Positions 12,606 through 23,425 of a DNA stretch of 64,000 nucleotides are shown in pieces; the stretch's first letter is position 1, and each line of letters begins with the position of its first letter. Origin of the DNA: Neoceratodus forsteri (lineage: Eukaryota > Chordata > Ceratodontiformes > Ceratodontidae). A model generated the notes under the pieces. It searched no databases and was not told where the DNA came from. It saw nothing but the letters and a program-made list of their open reading frames with translations. The translations under genes and the position numbers were made by a program. The stretch spans positions 98,611,501 through 98,675,500 of the forward strand of contig JADMNL010000028.1 in the NCBI GenBank assembly GCA_016271365.2. The letters run 5' to 3'.

Positions 12606-13326
12606 TCTACAACATGAGGTCACAAGTGAAAGCTGGGGGGTTGTCAGGAAGGGCGTGAGAATGTTTTGTAACATGGCAATAATCAGAAGGCTTTAACGGG
12701 CACTGGCGATTGGTGAAATGGCATCACGGGGTCCAAAGTGGAGTGGGTATTAATCCACGATAGATGCCATCCTCAAAATGATACTACCAAAGTTAGCCGG
12801 ACCCCTAAGTTAGCAGCACTGGGTACAGGTGGGGAGCGAGTGTTACAGGGGCAAGACTGGCACAGCGACAGGGAGACCAGCTAGACGCCAATGGAAACAG
12901 GGAGGGGGGACAAGAACCAGGGGAACACAGAATGCAGAGATAGCACAGTGCGAGAAAGATAGAGGATGCGGGCAAGTGGGGACTCAATGAGAGGGAAGGG
13001 GAAGTGACTGGGGGCTGCATGCAAATTTGCATGCGATCGCACACCGTGGGGAGTGAGCAGCACAGCGGAGATCTCCAGCGTTGGGTATGAAGCAAATACC
13101 TGTGCAGATCATTAGAATTACTGGACTGTGATGTCAGCCGCACTATCTTCTGTACTTACACCCACTAAATATGTTGACTGCATCAGTATGTCAATGTTGG
13201 TTTGAACGAAGATTTCAAAGTGCAGTAAAAATGTTTCCTCACAGCTCTGACTCCCTGTGTTATGTTGCTCAGCGCACACTAGACAGGCTCCTAGTGACTC
13301 TATCATCCCGCGGCCCATGTTACAAG
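12606..13326. other. No gene recognised
   Basis: About 720 bp of purine-rich, moderately GC-rich sequence. Open minus-strand frames here have low-complexity Ser/Pro/Leu composition and match nothing I recognise. They are probably chance frames. Confidence 0.3.
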
Positions 13327-13474
13327 TGCATTAAGCCATGCCGGCGATAGCATCTAATGCTGGATTGATGCATGGTTGGGTGGATGTTCGCCCTCGGCCT
13401 CCGGCCTTGGGCTACAACCGTCCCAACCATGCATCAATCCAGCATTAGATGACGCCTTCATCGTGGCTTAATGC
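13327..13474. repeat. Palindromic foldback element, copy D (diverged)
   Basis: A 148-bp near-perfect hairpin. The left arm begins gcattaagcca and continues through catctaatgctggattgatg and catggttggg. The right arm carries the same words inverted and ends tggcttaatgc. The two arms meet near 13400 in a short GC-rich loop. The outer ends resemble the GCAATAA ends of copies A, B, C and E, and the central ccctcggcctc/ggccttggg pair resembles their centres. The sequence is otherwise distinct, so membership of the same family is an inference. Confidence 0.75.
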
Positions 13475-13496
13475 TTACTTATTTTACAGGGGGAGT

Positions 13497-13580
13497 GGGT
13501 TGAACCATGGAACAGCCTGCCAGCAGAGGTGGTGGCCACCAAAACCATTAATGGTTTCAGACACAGTTGAGACAGAGCTA
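13497..13580 (+). mobile_element. CR1-clade LINE fragment
   Basis: Short remnant of the CR1 reverse transcriptase C-terminus on the plus strand. It is recognised by the nucleotide words ccatggaacagcctgcc and aggtggtggcc, which encode the WNSLPEEVV-type motif. It lacks the octamer tail. It abuts foldback copy D on its left. Confidence 0.6.
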
Positions 13581-13962
13581 AGGGCTTATTAGAAAATGAG
13601 CTTAAAAATATAAGCAATGTGACTGGCTGTCAGGTACTCCAGAGGGGGGTACATTAACTTGCTGCTAGAGCCCTGCTAAAAACAAGTGCCAGGCATGCCA
13701 ACCCCATCACTTGTATCCTGATGCCCACAGAATGTTCAGTTTAAAATGTCGCCATTTTTTTCTGTTGCTTAGCGGGCGAGATGTCGACTGGCCAAGTCCC
13801 CCCTCCCAGAGTTGGACTCAGTTACCTTAAATAAATGAAAAACAAAGCAGTATAAAAACTACCAATTTTTTCAAAACAGTATGTTTACCTTTGTTTTTCC
13901 CAGCATTTCTTTCAGACAAGTCCATCTTGAATCACAGTCCCTGATGCTGATCACCTTCGAAA

Positions 13963-14305
13963 TAGGGTTACCACCTTTTAAGAAGTCCAAAGTGGGACAT
14001 TTCTTACTGAAGCATGATTTTTCGCAGGACAGTACGTAACCTTGACCGATGCAAAAGACTTGTTTTCTCTATATAATCAGAAGTAAGGCTAAGTGCAGTA
14101 GTTCCCTAGGTACTTCTATTGTTTCTTATTATTTTAAGGTGTTTTAGTTAAGGTATTGTAGTTTTCTGCAACATTTAGTGGAAAGTTAGAAAACATTTTT
14201 TCTACCATAAATTCAGGACATTTAGTATTTTTCATATTTTTTTCACAGGACGCAGCAGCCCAAATCAGGACTGTCCTGCGAAAATCAAGACAGGTGGTAA
14301 CCCTA
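13963..14305. mobile_element. hAT-type miniature transposon with 8-bp target duplication
   Basis: A 343-bp non-coding element with terminal inverted repeats TAGGGTTACCACCT at the left and AGGTGGTAACCCTA at the right. Both sides are flanked by the identical 8-bp direct repeat cttcgaaa (13955-13962 and 14306-14313). An 8-bp duplication is the hallmark of the hAT superfamily. The interior shows a second, subterminal symmetry, with gcaggacagt near the left end facing actgtcctgcg near the right. There is no transposase, so it is non-autonomous. Confidence 0.92.
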
Positions 14306-14313
14306 CTTCGAAA

Positions 14314-14829
14314 CACATGCAAGCGCTAATCAAGTTACTGGCAAAGGGGCTGTCTCTTTTCATATAGACTTATCTTTGGAAATCACAAAATGTAACACCA
14401 GTGATGTGTTAAACTTTAAAAAAAAAAAAAAAGATTTAGACCACTGCTGTGTCACCTCATGGTGCTCCACTTCCTGCTTTTGCATTGCAGGGTCGCGAAA
14501 GGTCGCATGCCTAACTGCCGCATCTTCCGACTGCAAAACAATTATAAAAAAATACTCTTGCAGGAAAGGCAGACAACTGTTCTTTTAAGTACAAAAATGA
14601 TGCCAAGAGACTGTTGGGGGGGGGGGATATAACTCCATGTCTTTTTGTGGAGGTTGTGGTGCGGGGGAATAAGTAGAAGAGAATGACTCTGTGTGGGGGG
14701 GAGGAAGGGACAAAAAAACAACACAAAACACAGGGATTACTTTACAATACAGAATTAAACTGCATTCTTAATGTATTTTTTAATGTTTTTCTTTAATTTA
14801 TTTAATTCCCAAATAAAAATGCCACAGAG
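14314..14829. other. No gene recognised; homopolymer-rich spacer
   Basis: About 515 bp between the hAT miniature and foldback copy B. It contains an A-run of fourteen near 14418 and G-runs near 14617 and 14695. No element recognised. Confidence 0.3.
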
Positions 14830-14991
14830 CCCATTTTCTAAGTGCAATAATACCCTTCAGGGTAGGCGATATGGGTAATACAGGACCTTCCAGGAGCTAT
14901 AAGGCCCTCTGCCTGCAATGTTGGGCCTCATTATGCCCCTGGACGGTCCAATATTGCCCAATACCACCCACCCTGTCGGGTATTATTGCTT
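14830..14991. repeat. Palindromic foldback element, copy B
   Basis: Same family as copy A but in the opposite orientation. The left flank gcccattttctaag leads into tgcaataataccc. The right arm ends cgggtattattgctt. The centre has gctataaggccctctgcctg facing gggcctcattatgcccct, the mirror image of copy A. That the two copies can be aligned in either orientation, including the outer flanking word, shows this is a dispersed repeat and not a local palindrome. Confidence 0.8.
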
Positions 14992-15004
14992 GGTAGTTAC
15001 TCAG

Positions 15005-15157
15005 TGGGTAGTAATAAAACAGGGACCAAGGGCGCGGATAGCATAGACAAAGATCCTGCATTGACAAACCATCTCAGGGTATGATAGGGTGTTACAGGTA
15101 CACCAGATGGACCATTGGTCTTTTTCTGTAGTCATCATTTGTGTGTCTATGTAACGT
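15005..15157 (+). mobile_element. CR1-clade LINE 3' UTR fragment
   Basis: Plus-strand remnant of a CR1 3' UTR, recognised by caccagatggaccattgg, then tctttttctgtagtcatc and a terminal tgtgtgtctatgt. It lies directly after foldback copy B. Confidence 0.65.
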
Positions 15158-15253
15158 TTATCCAGAAAAGGCAGACTGAGGTGTGCCAGCTCATTTCCAA
15201 GTGTGTTCTGGAGGGTGGGTTATATGGACTTGTTTTATTGAAAGGAGAATGTT

Positions 15254-15414
15254 GGTAACCAGATAGGCACCCAGGAGCACTGGGAAGGTTAATTGACTGG
15301 CTCAGGGTCACATAGTATGCAAGTAGAGGTTGTGGGAATCAAACCCAGGTCTGCTAAGTATACCAAGCTCATTCACAGCTCATTACTATAACCTCTAGGC
15401 TATACTGCCAGGCC
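15254..15414 (-). mobile_element. CORE-SINE, copy 1 (tRNA head, CORE domain)
   Basis: Read on the minus strand it starts ggcagtatagcctagaggtt, an RNA polymerase III A-box-like head. The B-box-like word gggtttgattccca follows (plus 15333-15347). The CORE domain then shows atgtgaccctgag and agtcaattaacc, matching the region conserved in MIR-type CORE-SINEs. The 3' part is truncated or diverged compared with the copy at 51.6 kb. The adjacent 15165-15250 resembles the L2 3' UTR on the minus strand. Confidence 0.8.
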
Positions 15415-16640
15415 GGTTTTTCAAACATATTCACACAGCCTCTCACTTATTGCAACAATCAAAGTGGAAGTAGAGTTGAACAGGCAGCTCAGTGGGAGAT
15501 GGTGCTGATGAAGATGACTTAGCATTTTGCTCCCTACCGAGCTTCAAAGGGGTGACGTCAAAGAGTAGTGACTCTGTTTAAATACCGACTGGTGCCCACA
15601 TGATCCCATTTATTTTGTTTTTAGCACTCCCTATATAGCAGGTAACTTCAACTATAAGAAAAAAACATAATCTTGTATGTAAGAACTCTCTCCAACTCTT
15701 CTGTGAATACACAACAGTTAGTAAATCAGTCCACTGAATCACTGCTGTCAGAAGAATAGTTAGAAACAACAAGAAGGGTCTTACTGAACAAAAGGATGGG
15801 TCAATTTGTCAGGAGGTAATTTTAGCAAAAGTAAGCAACTTGTCTTCCCAGGTCACACGTGGAAATGAGCTTCAAATCTGTGTACCTTCTGGGCAAAATG
15901 TTCTAAAATAAAAAATTCTAGAAAATGTCAGGAGAGCAGCATTTTTTCACCACATGGGGATGTGACCAGAGAGAATACATTGAGCAGCACTATGAGACGT
16001 ACAAAATAGGAATTTTGCTATATTGACAGCATAAATTTTTAGAGTGGGACACCAGCAAGGATGGTCCCAAGAGCCCATCCAGTCTGCCTTTGATGCAATA
16101 GGTTGTAACGTTTTTCCATGGCAAAAACACTTGATTCCCCATGTGCTTTTTCCACAGGGCCCAGTAACCAAGGCCACTGATTTATGGTGTTTAACATAAT
16201 GAAATCCCATTTACAAGATTTTAAATTCTGGGATTGCACCTGAAAATTCTAGTCAGATTTCCAGATTTTGCCAGAATTGTGCTGTCAAACTTTTATCAGT
16301 TGTATAAATATTTACAATAAAAGTGTTCTAAATATACATCAACTTAAATAAAGCAAAATGGAAATATTACAGAAAAGAATTTAGAGAAAAATACAAGTTC
16401 TGTAGATTCATGGATCTGGTAAAAAAAATGACAAATTTTGTGAAATATTATACTTTTACCAGTGTGTAGAAAGTCCGAATTCCGGAATTTTACTGAGTTT
16501 TCTAGCAAAAACTAAAAATCAGTGACCTTGCCAGTGACTGACACATTTATTTATTTTAAATATCTCAGCTGCACAATATTCTCATTTAGGCTAATAGCCT
16601 CGTTCCAAGAGAATTTTGGCAGACAATTGCCGCCAGTATG
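15415..16640. other. No gene recognised; AT-rich anonymous sequence
   Basis: About 1.2 kb of AT-rich sequence. Minus-strand frames around 15.9-16.2 kb have no recognised domain. I see no matching terminal repeats or tails. Confidence 0.3.
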
Positions 16641-17346
16641 ATTAACAAATGTGTAATACACTAAATATATGTAGGCTGAGATAATATAAATGACAAACTC
16701 TGGTGTATAAATAGTACATATATAAGTTTAGGTTTTACATAGTTCTTAAGATGAGAGGTAGGGAAAGAGTTGAAGTTTGGCAGATGATACAGCCGGAAGG
16801 GCGAGGACAGCCACAGGGAGAGCTGAGTTGGTAGAACATGGTATTCTTCAAGGCATTGATAGCTAGAGCTTCTTGTGGACAGGGCATTCCAGGTAGTGGT
16901 TACAGCAGAGGATTTTGGACTGATGGATCTGCGAGTTCCTAGCACTTGGAGAAGGCTCTTTTTTGAGATCCATGCATAAATGATGGGTTGGGTATTTGTA
17001 GCCGTAGGAGACTGCCAAGGTAGCTGGTATGTATTCCAGATGGGCATTTAGAAATCAGCATAGCCCATCTCAACTCGCACCTCTTATCTGGTATTGAGTC
17101 CAAGGTTACTTTAGAGAAGACAGCGATGTGAAGTTCTGCCACGAGCCAGTGCAAATCTACAACAGATGTTGTTAAATGTTGTGGTGACTTTTTGCAGAGA
17201 AGATACTTCTGGTAACACCTTATATGGGTGAGTATTATTGAGCGGCTCAATATGAGTGACTCAATAATACTGCTCCCATGTGAAACAGTAAGAGAAAGAA
17301 TGTCGAATGGTTGAGAAGCGAGTGTAACGCTGAGGGGTATGCTCAC
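16641..17346 (-). mobile_element. L2-like LINE relic, C-terminal reverse transcriptase region
   Basis: Two overlapping minus-strand frames resemble the C-terminal region of L2-clade reverse transcriptase. One contains VVDLHWLVAELHIAVFSKV, the LHWLPV-type block. Further on, RAFSKC and TTTWNALSTR correspond to the GDRAFS and LWNSLP blocks, and NSFPTSHLKNYVKP to the SFK..LKT.L block. No (AATA)n tail is obvious at its left end. It is strongly decayed and older than the L2 copies at 25-28 and 35-38 kb. Confidence 0.6.
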
Positions 17347-17392
17347 ACCTCACGAGAAAGGGATAAAGATATTAATTTGGCCATGTCCTGCT

Positions 17393-17480
17393 GAGCTGCC
17401 ATGTGGTGTAGTGGCTTTTGTTTACCGCCTCTTAGAGCCTTTGGTGTTGGGTTCAGATCCCGGTGTAGGAAGGTGTTTTG
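17393..17480 (+). repeat. tRNA-like SINE head
   Basis: The sequence begins gctgccatgtggtgtagtgg, resembling the 5' arm and A box of a tRNA-Glu-type gene. About 55 bp later it has gggttcagatcccggtgt, a B-box-like T-arm. It does not fold as a functional tRNA by eye and lacks a terminator, so I read it as the head of a tRNA-derived SINE. At 17548-17606 a ~34-bp unit, ttgaggggtgc followed by ggcttgcccc, is repeated twice and may belong to its body. Confidence 0.5.
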
Positions 17481-17606
17481 CTTCAAGGGGGCATTTCTAT
17501 TTTCTCCTAAGTTTGCTCCCCCTGGAGTTAACAATAATTATATTGAGGGGTGCGGGGGGCTTGTCCCCCATGTTGAGGGGTGCAGGAGGCTTGCCCCTCG
17601 CATAAA

Positions 17607-19786
17607 AAAGTTGTTTTTCTTTAGTTTTTTTTTGTTGTGGGGTTTGCCATTTAGACGTCGGGCAGTTGTTGCATCGCTTTATGTGATCAGCGGTCTTATG
17701 GACTCACTGTTATCACATAAAACCGATACTTCAGCAGATTTGTAGATTTCATTACTGTATTCCAAGGTTGGGAGTAATTATTGTTTGAAGTATTGACTGT
17801 CTTGTGCTTGATGAATGACAGCGTGCAGGTACAAAATTGTTGGTAGTGTAAGGCCCAGTAACAGAAGCTAGCCAAGGAGGCTGCCATGTTCATAGTAACA
17901 AAAGCACTGGTAAGTCTGTGAATCTTGCACCTGCATGGAGGTCAAAGTCAGGTTCAGATGACAGGTCACTGGTGACCTTTAGCACTCAGTGCAGGTGGAG
18001 GGATTTGTGTGGAAGCCTGATTATGCTTCTGTGAGCAGGTTGCCTTTGTCGACAGAATGGTATGAAAAGTGGTAGGGTCACAGTTGTATGAGGTAAATTC
18101 CCCCCTCCCCATTCATGGGTTCACCCACAGCCTTAGTTTTTTTCTCATCCAAATTTGTAATCTATAAAGTAACTCCCCCAACTGACGCAGCTTCCAGTGG
18201 CTAGCTTTCTTGATGCCATCCCAAAGGCCTGTCCCTTCCTTTTTGATTTTAAAGTTTGACCACTGCGCCTTAACTCAGCAGGCTATGAGCCCAGACCACC
18301 CCTATCAACACTACTCAGGCTTTCACTTTTCAAAAATTCTGCTGACACCCTGCAAGCCACAAAGTGATTAGAAAGCAGGACTGCTTACTGAACATGCTGC
18401 ATTTTAAAGGCACAGTCTTCCCTAGTAATAAAATAGCATGCTTACTAAAACTGATAGGACCAGGCCATAGTGCCCCCCCCCCATTCTGCCATATATGAAG
18501 CAGAGTATGTCCTTCGGTTGCAAGTGCACGTCTTTCCAGGACTTTACTGTGGACCAGTAATATGACTATGGCCCAATAATTGTTTGGGTCCGACAGAGGA
18601 TCTGACTTGTGTGCAATGGTGTCACAGTGGCCACCTTCCATGTTGCAGGGACATGACAAGTACAGAGGGAGAGGTCGCAGAGGCTGGAGAGGGTTGTGAT
18701 TGGTGCTGCCAGCAGTATCACTGCAGTCTTCAGCAAACATTTTGAGATATCAAGTTCTTAAATAATAAAAATTAAATAAAACAAATGACAACTTGTACTA
18801 CATCTCATTGCCCCCCCCCCAAAGATATTAGGGGGCCCAGTGGTTCCTATGAGTGTGGGAGCCTAAGACCGACTCTAACAGTATATCTAATCCACAGACG
18901 TGTCTCTCTCAATCCCTGCTGAAAACGGACTAAAAGAACAGTTTTTCAGTGAAAAGGGTACATTTCTGTTATGTCTTGCCTCTGGTGACCTGGAGTCAAC
19001 CCTTGCTATAATCTTCTCCTCTGTGGCTGCTTCACTTAGGAAAGGCTGTCTGCCAGTATTCATTGCATATCTCACCCTGACAATCTTCCCAAGACCATCT
19101 CTTGGCTTCTACATTTCTCTGAACTGCCAGCTTTTCCTTACAGTGATGATCTGCATTACAAGGAAAAAAATTAGCATGAAACTGGAAATGAGTTGCCAGA
19201 AAGGAAGTAATGTCAAGCCTTCCTTGCTGCAAAAAGGATTTCCACACTACTACACCCTGTCCTGTTTATACAGCACGCAGCAAAACAAAGGACTCGGAGC
19301 GTTTGAATGTTGAAATGCACTAATGAGAAGCAGAACTTGAGGTTTTTGTGTGTAGCCTTTTAAGTGGTTAAAATTTCCACTCAGTGCGGTTACATGACCT
19401 TATAAAATGGGGTAGGGACAATCCCGGCTTCTGATTGGCTGAGGCAAGCTATCGCCCATTCATTTACCTTAGCATAATGCCCATGTACGAAAAATCAAAA
19501 ATGCCCTGTGCCAGCCTGCCAAGATCCCAAATATATCAATGGGCAGAGGTCTGGAATCTTAATTTTTTTAAAAGTCAGCTAGGTTTTTTCACCTCGTTTA
19601 GCAGTTGGACCCTGTCACTTTCTGTTTTTTTTTTTGCTGCAAGAATCATTCATTTTCTGTCTGGCTCCCATTCCAAAGCACAGTCCAGCAACTGCAATAA
19701 CTTTAGAAAATGTATTTCTCTTCCCTTCCCTTCCCTTTCCTCACTCGATGGCACTGACCCCCTGTCCAGTGAAACACATGCTGCTT
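17607..19786. other. No gene recognised
   Basis: About 2.2 kb. C-runs occur near 18472 and 18810. No LINE motif, SINE head or TIR pair was recognised. Several open frames of 60-140 codons exist on both strands but show no domain and overlap each other antisense. Confidence 0.3.
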
Positions 19787-20150
19787 GGTCATCAGAGTAG
19801 GCAGCCAGAACCAGGAAAATGGCAACCCAGAACTGCAGGAAGCCACATGGTGGGGCACTATTAAAAGCAAAAACAAAATGCATGCACAGTAACTCCCGGT
19901 CCTCAGAACAAGCAACGAGGTGTAGGAACCAATAGTACACAACAACCGGATACCACAATGAGGAAGGGACGCATGCGCAGTCACACCTGGTCCTCAGAGC
20001 AGGCAGCGAGGGCTGGGAATCAAAAACCCCAAAAGGCCTGAAGCCACAACGAGGGATGAAAAATAAATAAAATTAACAAAGTCTGTCATTCATTCCCTGT
20101 CCTCAGAACAGGCAGCGAGGACCGGGAAACAGCATAGAGACAAAATGTAG
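19787..20150. repeat. Tandem repeat of 90-112 bp, about 3.5 units
   Basis: The word ggtc[ac]tcagar(c/t)a.gca.c.ag recurs at 19787, 19899, 19989 and 20098, giving spacings of 112, 90 and 109 bp. Each unit starts with it, and the longer units have an A-rich tail such as aaaagcaaaaacaaaatg or aaaaataaataaaattaac. The alternation of conserved head and A-rich tail could reflect a tandem SINE-like array or a minisatellite. No coding capacity. Confidence 0.75.
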
Positions 20151-20255
20151 TAGCTCCCCTTAGTGATGGCTAGCAGAGGAACTAATTTACTAATAATATC
20201 CACTTTTTTAAATTTCCTTTTAAAATTTTTTTTTTTTTTAAATAACGGTACCTAT

Positions 20256-20420
20256 TACCCATTTTATAAGTGCAATAAGACACTCCAGGTTGGGCATTAT
20301 GTTGAGATAACCTCCCTTCCAGAGGCTGTAAGGCACTCTGTGTGCAGCATCAGGCCTCAGTACACCCCTGGGCGGGCAGTTATCTCCACATAATGCCCAC
20401 CCTGTCATGTCTTATTGCTT
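20256..20420. repeat. Palindromic foldback element, copy C
   Basis: The left arm is aagtgcaataagacactcc, then ggttgggcattatgttgaga. The right arm has tctccacataatgcccaccc and ends tcttattgctt. Central words aggctgtaaggcactctg and aggcctcagtacacccctgg match the centre of copy B. The flank cccattttataag is the equivalent of cccattttctaag in copies A and B. Confidence 0.8.
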
Positions 20421-20429
20421 GCTTTCAGA

Positions 20430-20870
20430 ATACTGCTGAATGTGGAATTCTGAATATTCTGAATAAGTATTTCAGAGTACTACGTTTATATGGCACTGGA
20501 ATATATATACCACGTGCATTTCCAGTTTACATGTAAGTTACAGTATTCAAATTTGGGATGTTTGAGAATAACAGCACTTCAGCCATGCTCAGTGCACTAC
20601 CTGGTGCTTAAGCGATGCTCTGGAAAAATGGGTCAGAGGTCATGGACATGCTTGGCGCATTTAGGCTGGCGCGTAGTCTAAATACCAAGCATTCTGCATT
20701 TACACAGCACAGCTATTCCACTAGTATGTAGAATACAAGTGGAATATCCCTGCTGTGTTATTGGGAACACTAGTATTCAAAATCCTCACTTAGTATTCTG
20801 AATACTAAGGTTTATATGGCTGGATTATTCTGAATACTGAGTATTCCAAATAAGATCGGAATAAATATTC
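20430..20870. repeat. Unclassified repeat rich in GAATACT/AGTATTC words
   Basis: The phrase (c)gtttatatggc.(c)tgga occurs twice, near 20484 and 20810. Each is preceded by words such as attctgaata and followed by further gaatact or agtattcc words, in both orientations. This looks like a decayed palindromic or duplicated miniature element. I could not define its ends. Confidence 0.45.
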
Positions 20871-21225
20871 ACTGTCATGTTAACACATGACTCTACAACC
20901 GGGTGTCTCAGCCCTCTGATTAAGCAGTTGTCAATGTGTGCTGAATCGATACATCAACTAGTGGGCGTTATCTTAACTGCATCCTGAAAATTAGAAACAA
21001 TGCACTGTGACTTTAATGTTGCCCAGCAGTTGCAGAATTTGTTCACCACCACATATATGGGGTTTCATTTTGCATCCATAAATTCCAGTGCAATCTCTGG
21101 TATTTAACTCTTGTGGTCCTAAAATGTTAACTCTAAATTCACTGTTGTCTCTCTGGGACAAACATGCTGCTCTTCAGAGGATCTGTATAAAAAGCTCCCA
21201 TCTCTTTGGGGTCTCAGCTGAGCTC
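20871..21225. other. No gene recognised
   Basis: About 355 bp of unassigned sequence between the GAATACT repeat and CR1-D. Confidence 0.3.
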
Positions 21226-23425
21226 GTAACATAGAAACATAGACTCTGACGGCAGATAAGGACCGCTTGGCCCACCTAGTCTGCCCACTTCCCTACCTAC
21301 AGGATAAGCTGCAGATCCTATTTAACCAACAGCCTATTTCTTCCTACCCTCCCCCACAAACATTGCCTTATGTCTGTCCCATGCATTCTTGAATTCTCCC
21401 AGTTTTAGACCCCACAACCTCCGCAGGAAGGCTGTTCCATCGTTCACCACCCTCTCTGTGAAAAATACTTCCTCACATTGCCCTGAGCCATCCCCCTCTA
21501 TCTTCAAATTGTGTCCCTTGTTCTTGCACAACTCTTTTCTGAAAGATGCTACCTCTTGGACTTTGTTGATTCCACTGAGGTACTTAAAAGTTTCTATCAT
21601 GTCCCCCCACTCCCTCCTTTCCTCAAGGGTATACATATTAAGCTCATTTAGTCTCTCCTCGTATGGTTTCTCTTGCAGACCCTGCACCATTTTAGTTGCC
21701 CTCCTCTGGACTGCCTCCATCCTGTCTATGTCCTTGTGGAAATGGGGTCTCCAGGACTGGACACAGTACTCCAGATGGGGTCTCACTAACTGTCTGTACA
21801 GATGGATAACAACTTCTTGTTTTCTACTGGTGATGCCTCTCCCTATACATCCCAGTATCCCCCCAGCCCTTCCTACTGCCTTCTCACATTGCTTGCTTAC
21901 CTTAAGGTCATCTGATTTGATTACCCCCAGGTCCCTTTCCATTTTTGTTGTTGTTACTACCTCCCCCACTGTGTAATCTTCCCCTGGGTTTTTGTTTCCC
22001 AGGTGCATTACTTTGCACTTCTTTGCATTGAATCCAAGCTGCCATACTTCTGACCATTCCTCCAACCTTGCTAAGTCCCTTCTCATCCTTTCCACGCCTC
22101 CTTGTGTATCAACCCTATTGCAGATCTTTGTGTCATCTGCAAAGAGGCATACTTTTCCTTCCAGTCCCTCTGCAATGTCACTATAAGAGACATTAAAAGG
22201 ACTGGACCTAGTCTGAACTCCTGCGTGTACCCCACTAGTAACCCCTTTTCTTCTCAGAGTGGACTCCATTTACAATTACCTTCTGTGTCCTGTTGTCCAG
22301 CCAATGTTTTACCTAGGCTACCACCCTGGGAACCACTCCCAGGCTGGTTAATCTGACTATTAATCTTTTGTGTGGGACTGTGTCAAATGCCTTGCTAAAG
22401 TCTAGGTAGGCCATGTCCACAGCCCCTCGCTGGTCTACTACTTTGGTCACCCAGTCAAAGAAATCAATTAGATTTGTCTGACATGACCTTCCTGCTGTGA
22501 ACTCATGCTGCCTTGGGTCCTCTGCCCCACTGGCCTCTAGGTACTCAACAATTCTTTCCTTCAGAAGTGATTCCATCACTTTCCCTACCACAGAGGTCAA
22601 ACTGACAGGTCTGTAGTTTCCTGCCTCTGTCTTGCTCCCACTTTTGTGAAGGGGTATCAAATCTACCTTCCTCCAGTCCTCAGATACCACACCATCCTCC
22701 CATGATTTGTTAAAAAGGGTAGTCAGTGCTGTCACTAGTTCTTTCCTTAATTCTTTTAGAATTCTGGGGTGAATTCCATCAGGCCCCATTGCTTTGTCCA
22801 CCTTCAGTTTTAGGAGTTCCTTCAGAACCCTTTCTTCTGTGAAAGGACTGGGATCAACCCCCTATCCAGAGTGCTTCTGTTAATGGGATTAGGTACCTCC
22901 CCCTCCTCCTCTTTTGTGAATACTGAGCAGAAGTATTTGTTCAGCCTCCCTGCTTTTTCACTGTCCCTCTCTGCCCACCCACCGTCCATTCTATTCAGCC
23001 TCACTATCCCTCCCTTTGTCTTTCTACGCTCCCTGATGAACCTATAAAAGGTTTTATCCTCCTTCTTAACCGAGTTGGCTATATTTTCCTCAGTTTGGGC
23101 CTTTGCTATTCTGACTACCCTACCTGCTTCCTTCTGCCTTAACTGGTACAGTTCTCTGTCCTGCTCCTTCTGTGTTTCCTTATGCTTCCTAAATGCTATC
23201 TTTTTCTCCCTTACTTTCCCCGCCACCTCTTTTGAGAACCATAGTGGCTTTTTCTTTTGTTTTGATTTGTTTATTTGCTTCACAAAAAGGCTTGTTGCCC
23301 CTGTGATGGCAGTTTTAATGTTTCCCCATTGTTGTTGCACCCCTCCTTCTAGCCTATTTGCTAGTGCTTTTCTAAGGCACTCTCCCATCTTGCCAAAGTC
23401 AGCCCTCCCGAAATCCAGAACCATA
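21226..23425 (-). mobile_element. CR1-clade LINE, copy D (5'-truncated)
   Basis: Minus-strand CR1 with its octamer tail (acatagaaacatagac) at 21228 and conserved 3' UTR words. A 311-codon minus frame (21334-22269) covers the end of the palm through the C-terminus. FADD is encoded at 22132-22143, followed by the NAKKCKVMHLGNKNPGEDY segment and the SRKQEVVIHLYRQLVRPHLE segment. The fingers are in a second frame (22313-22801) with VDLIPLHKSGSKTEAGNYRP and VDMAYLDFSKAFDTVPH, the latter holding a catalytic aspartate. A third frame (22822-23424) is the linker after the endonuclease. The copy stops abruptly at 23425, inside the linker, so the endonuclease was never inserted or was lost. It is among the best preserved copies here, with only a few frame breaks. 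Confidence 0.92.

Noticed and set aside
12805..13143. 112-codon minus frame
   Set aside because: Low-complexity Ser/Pro/Leu composition with no motif, and a second unrelated frame overlaps it; probably chance.
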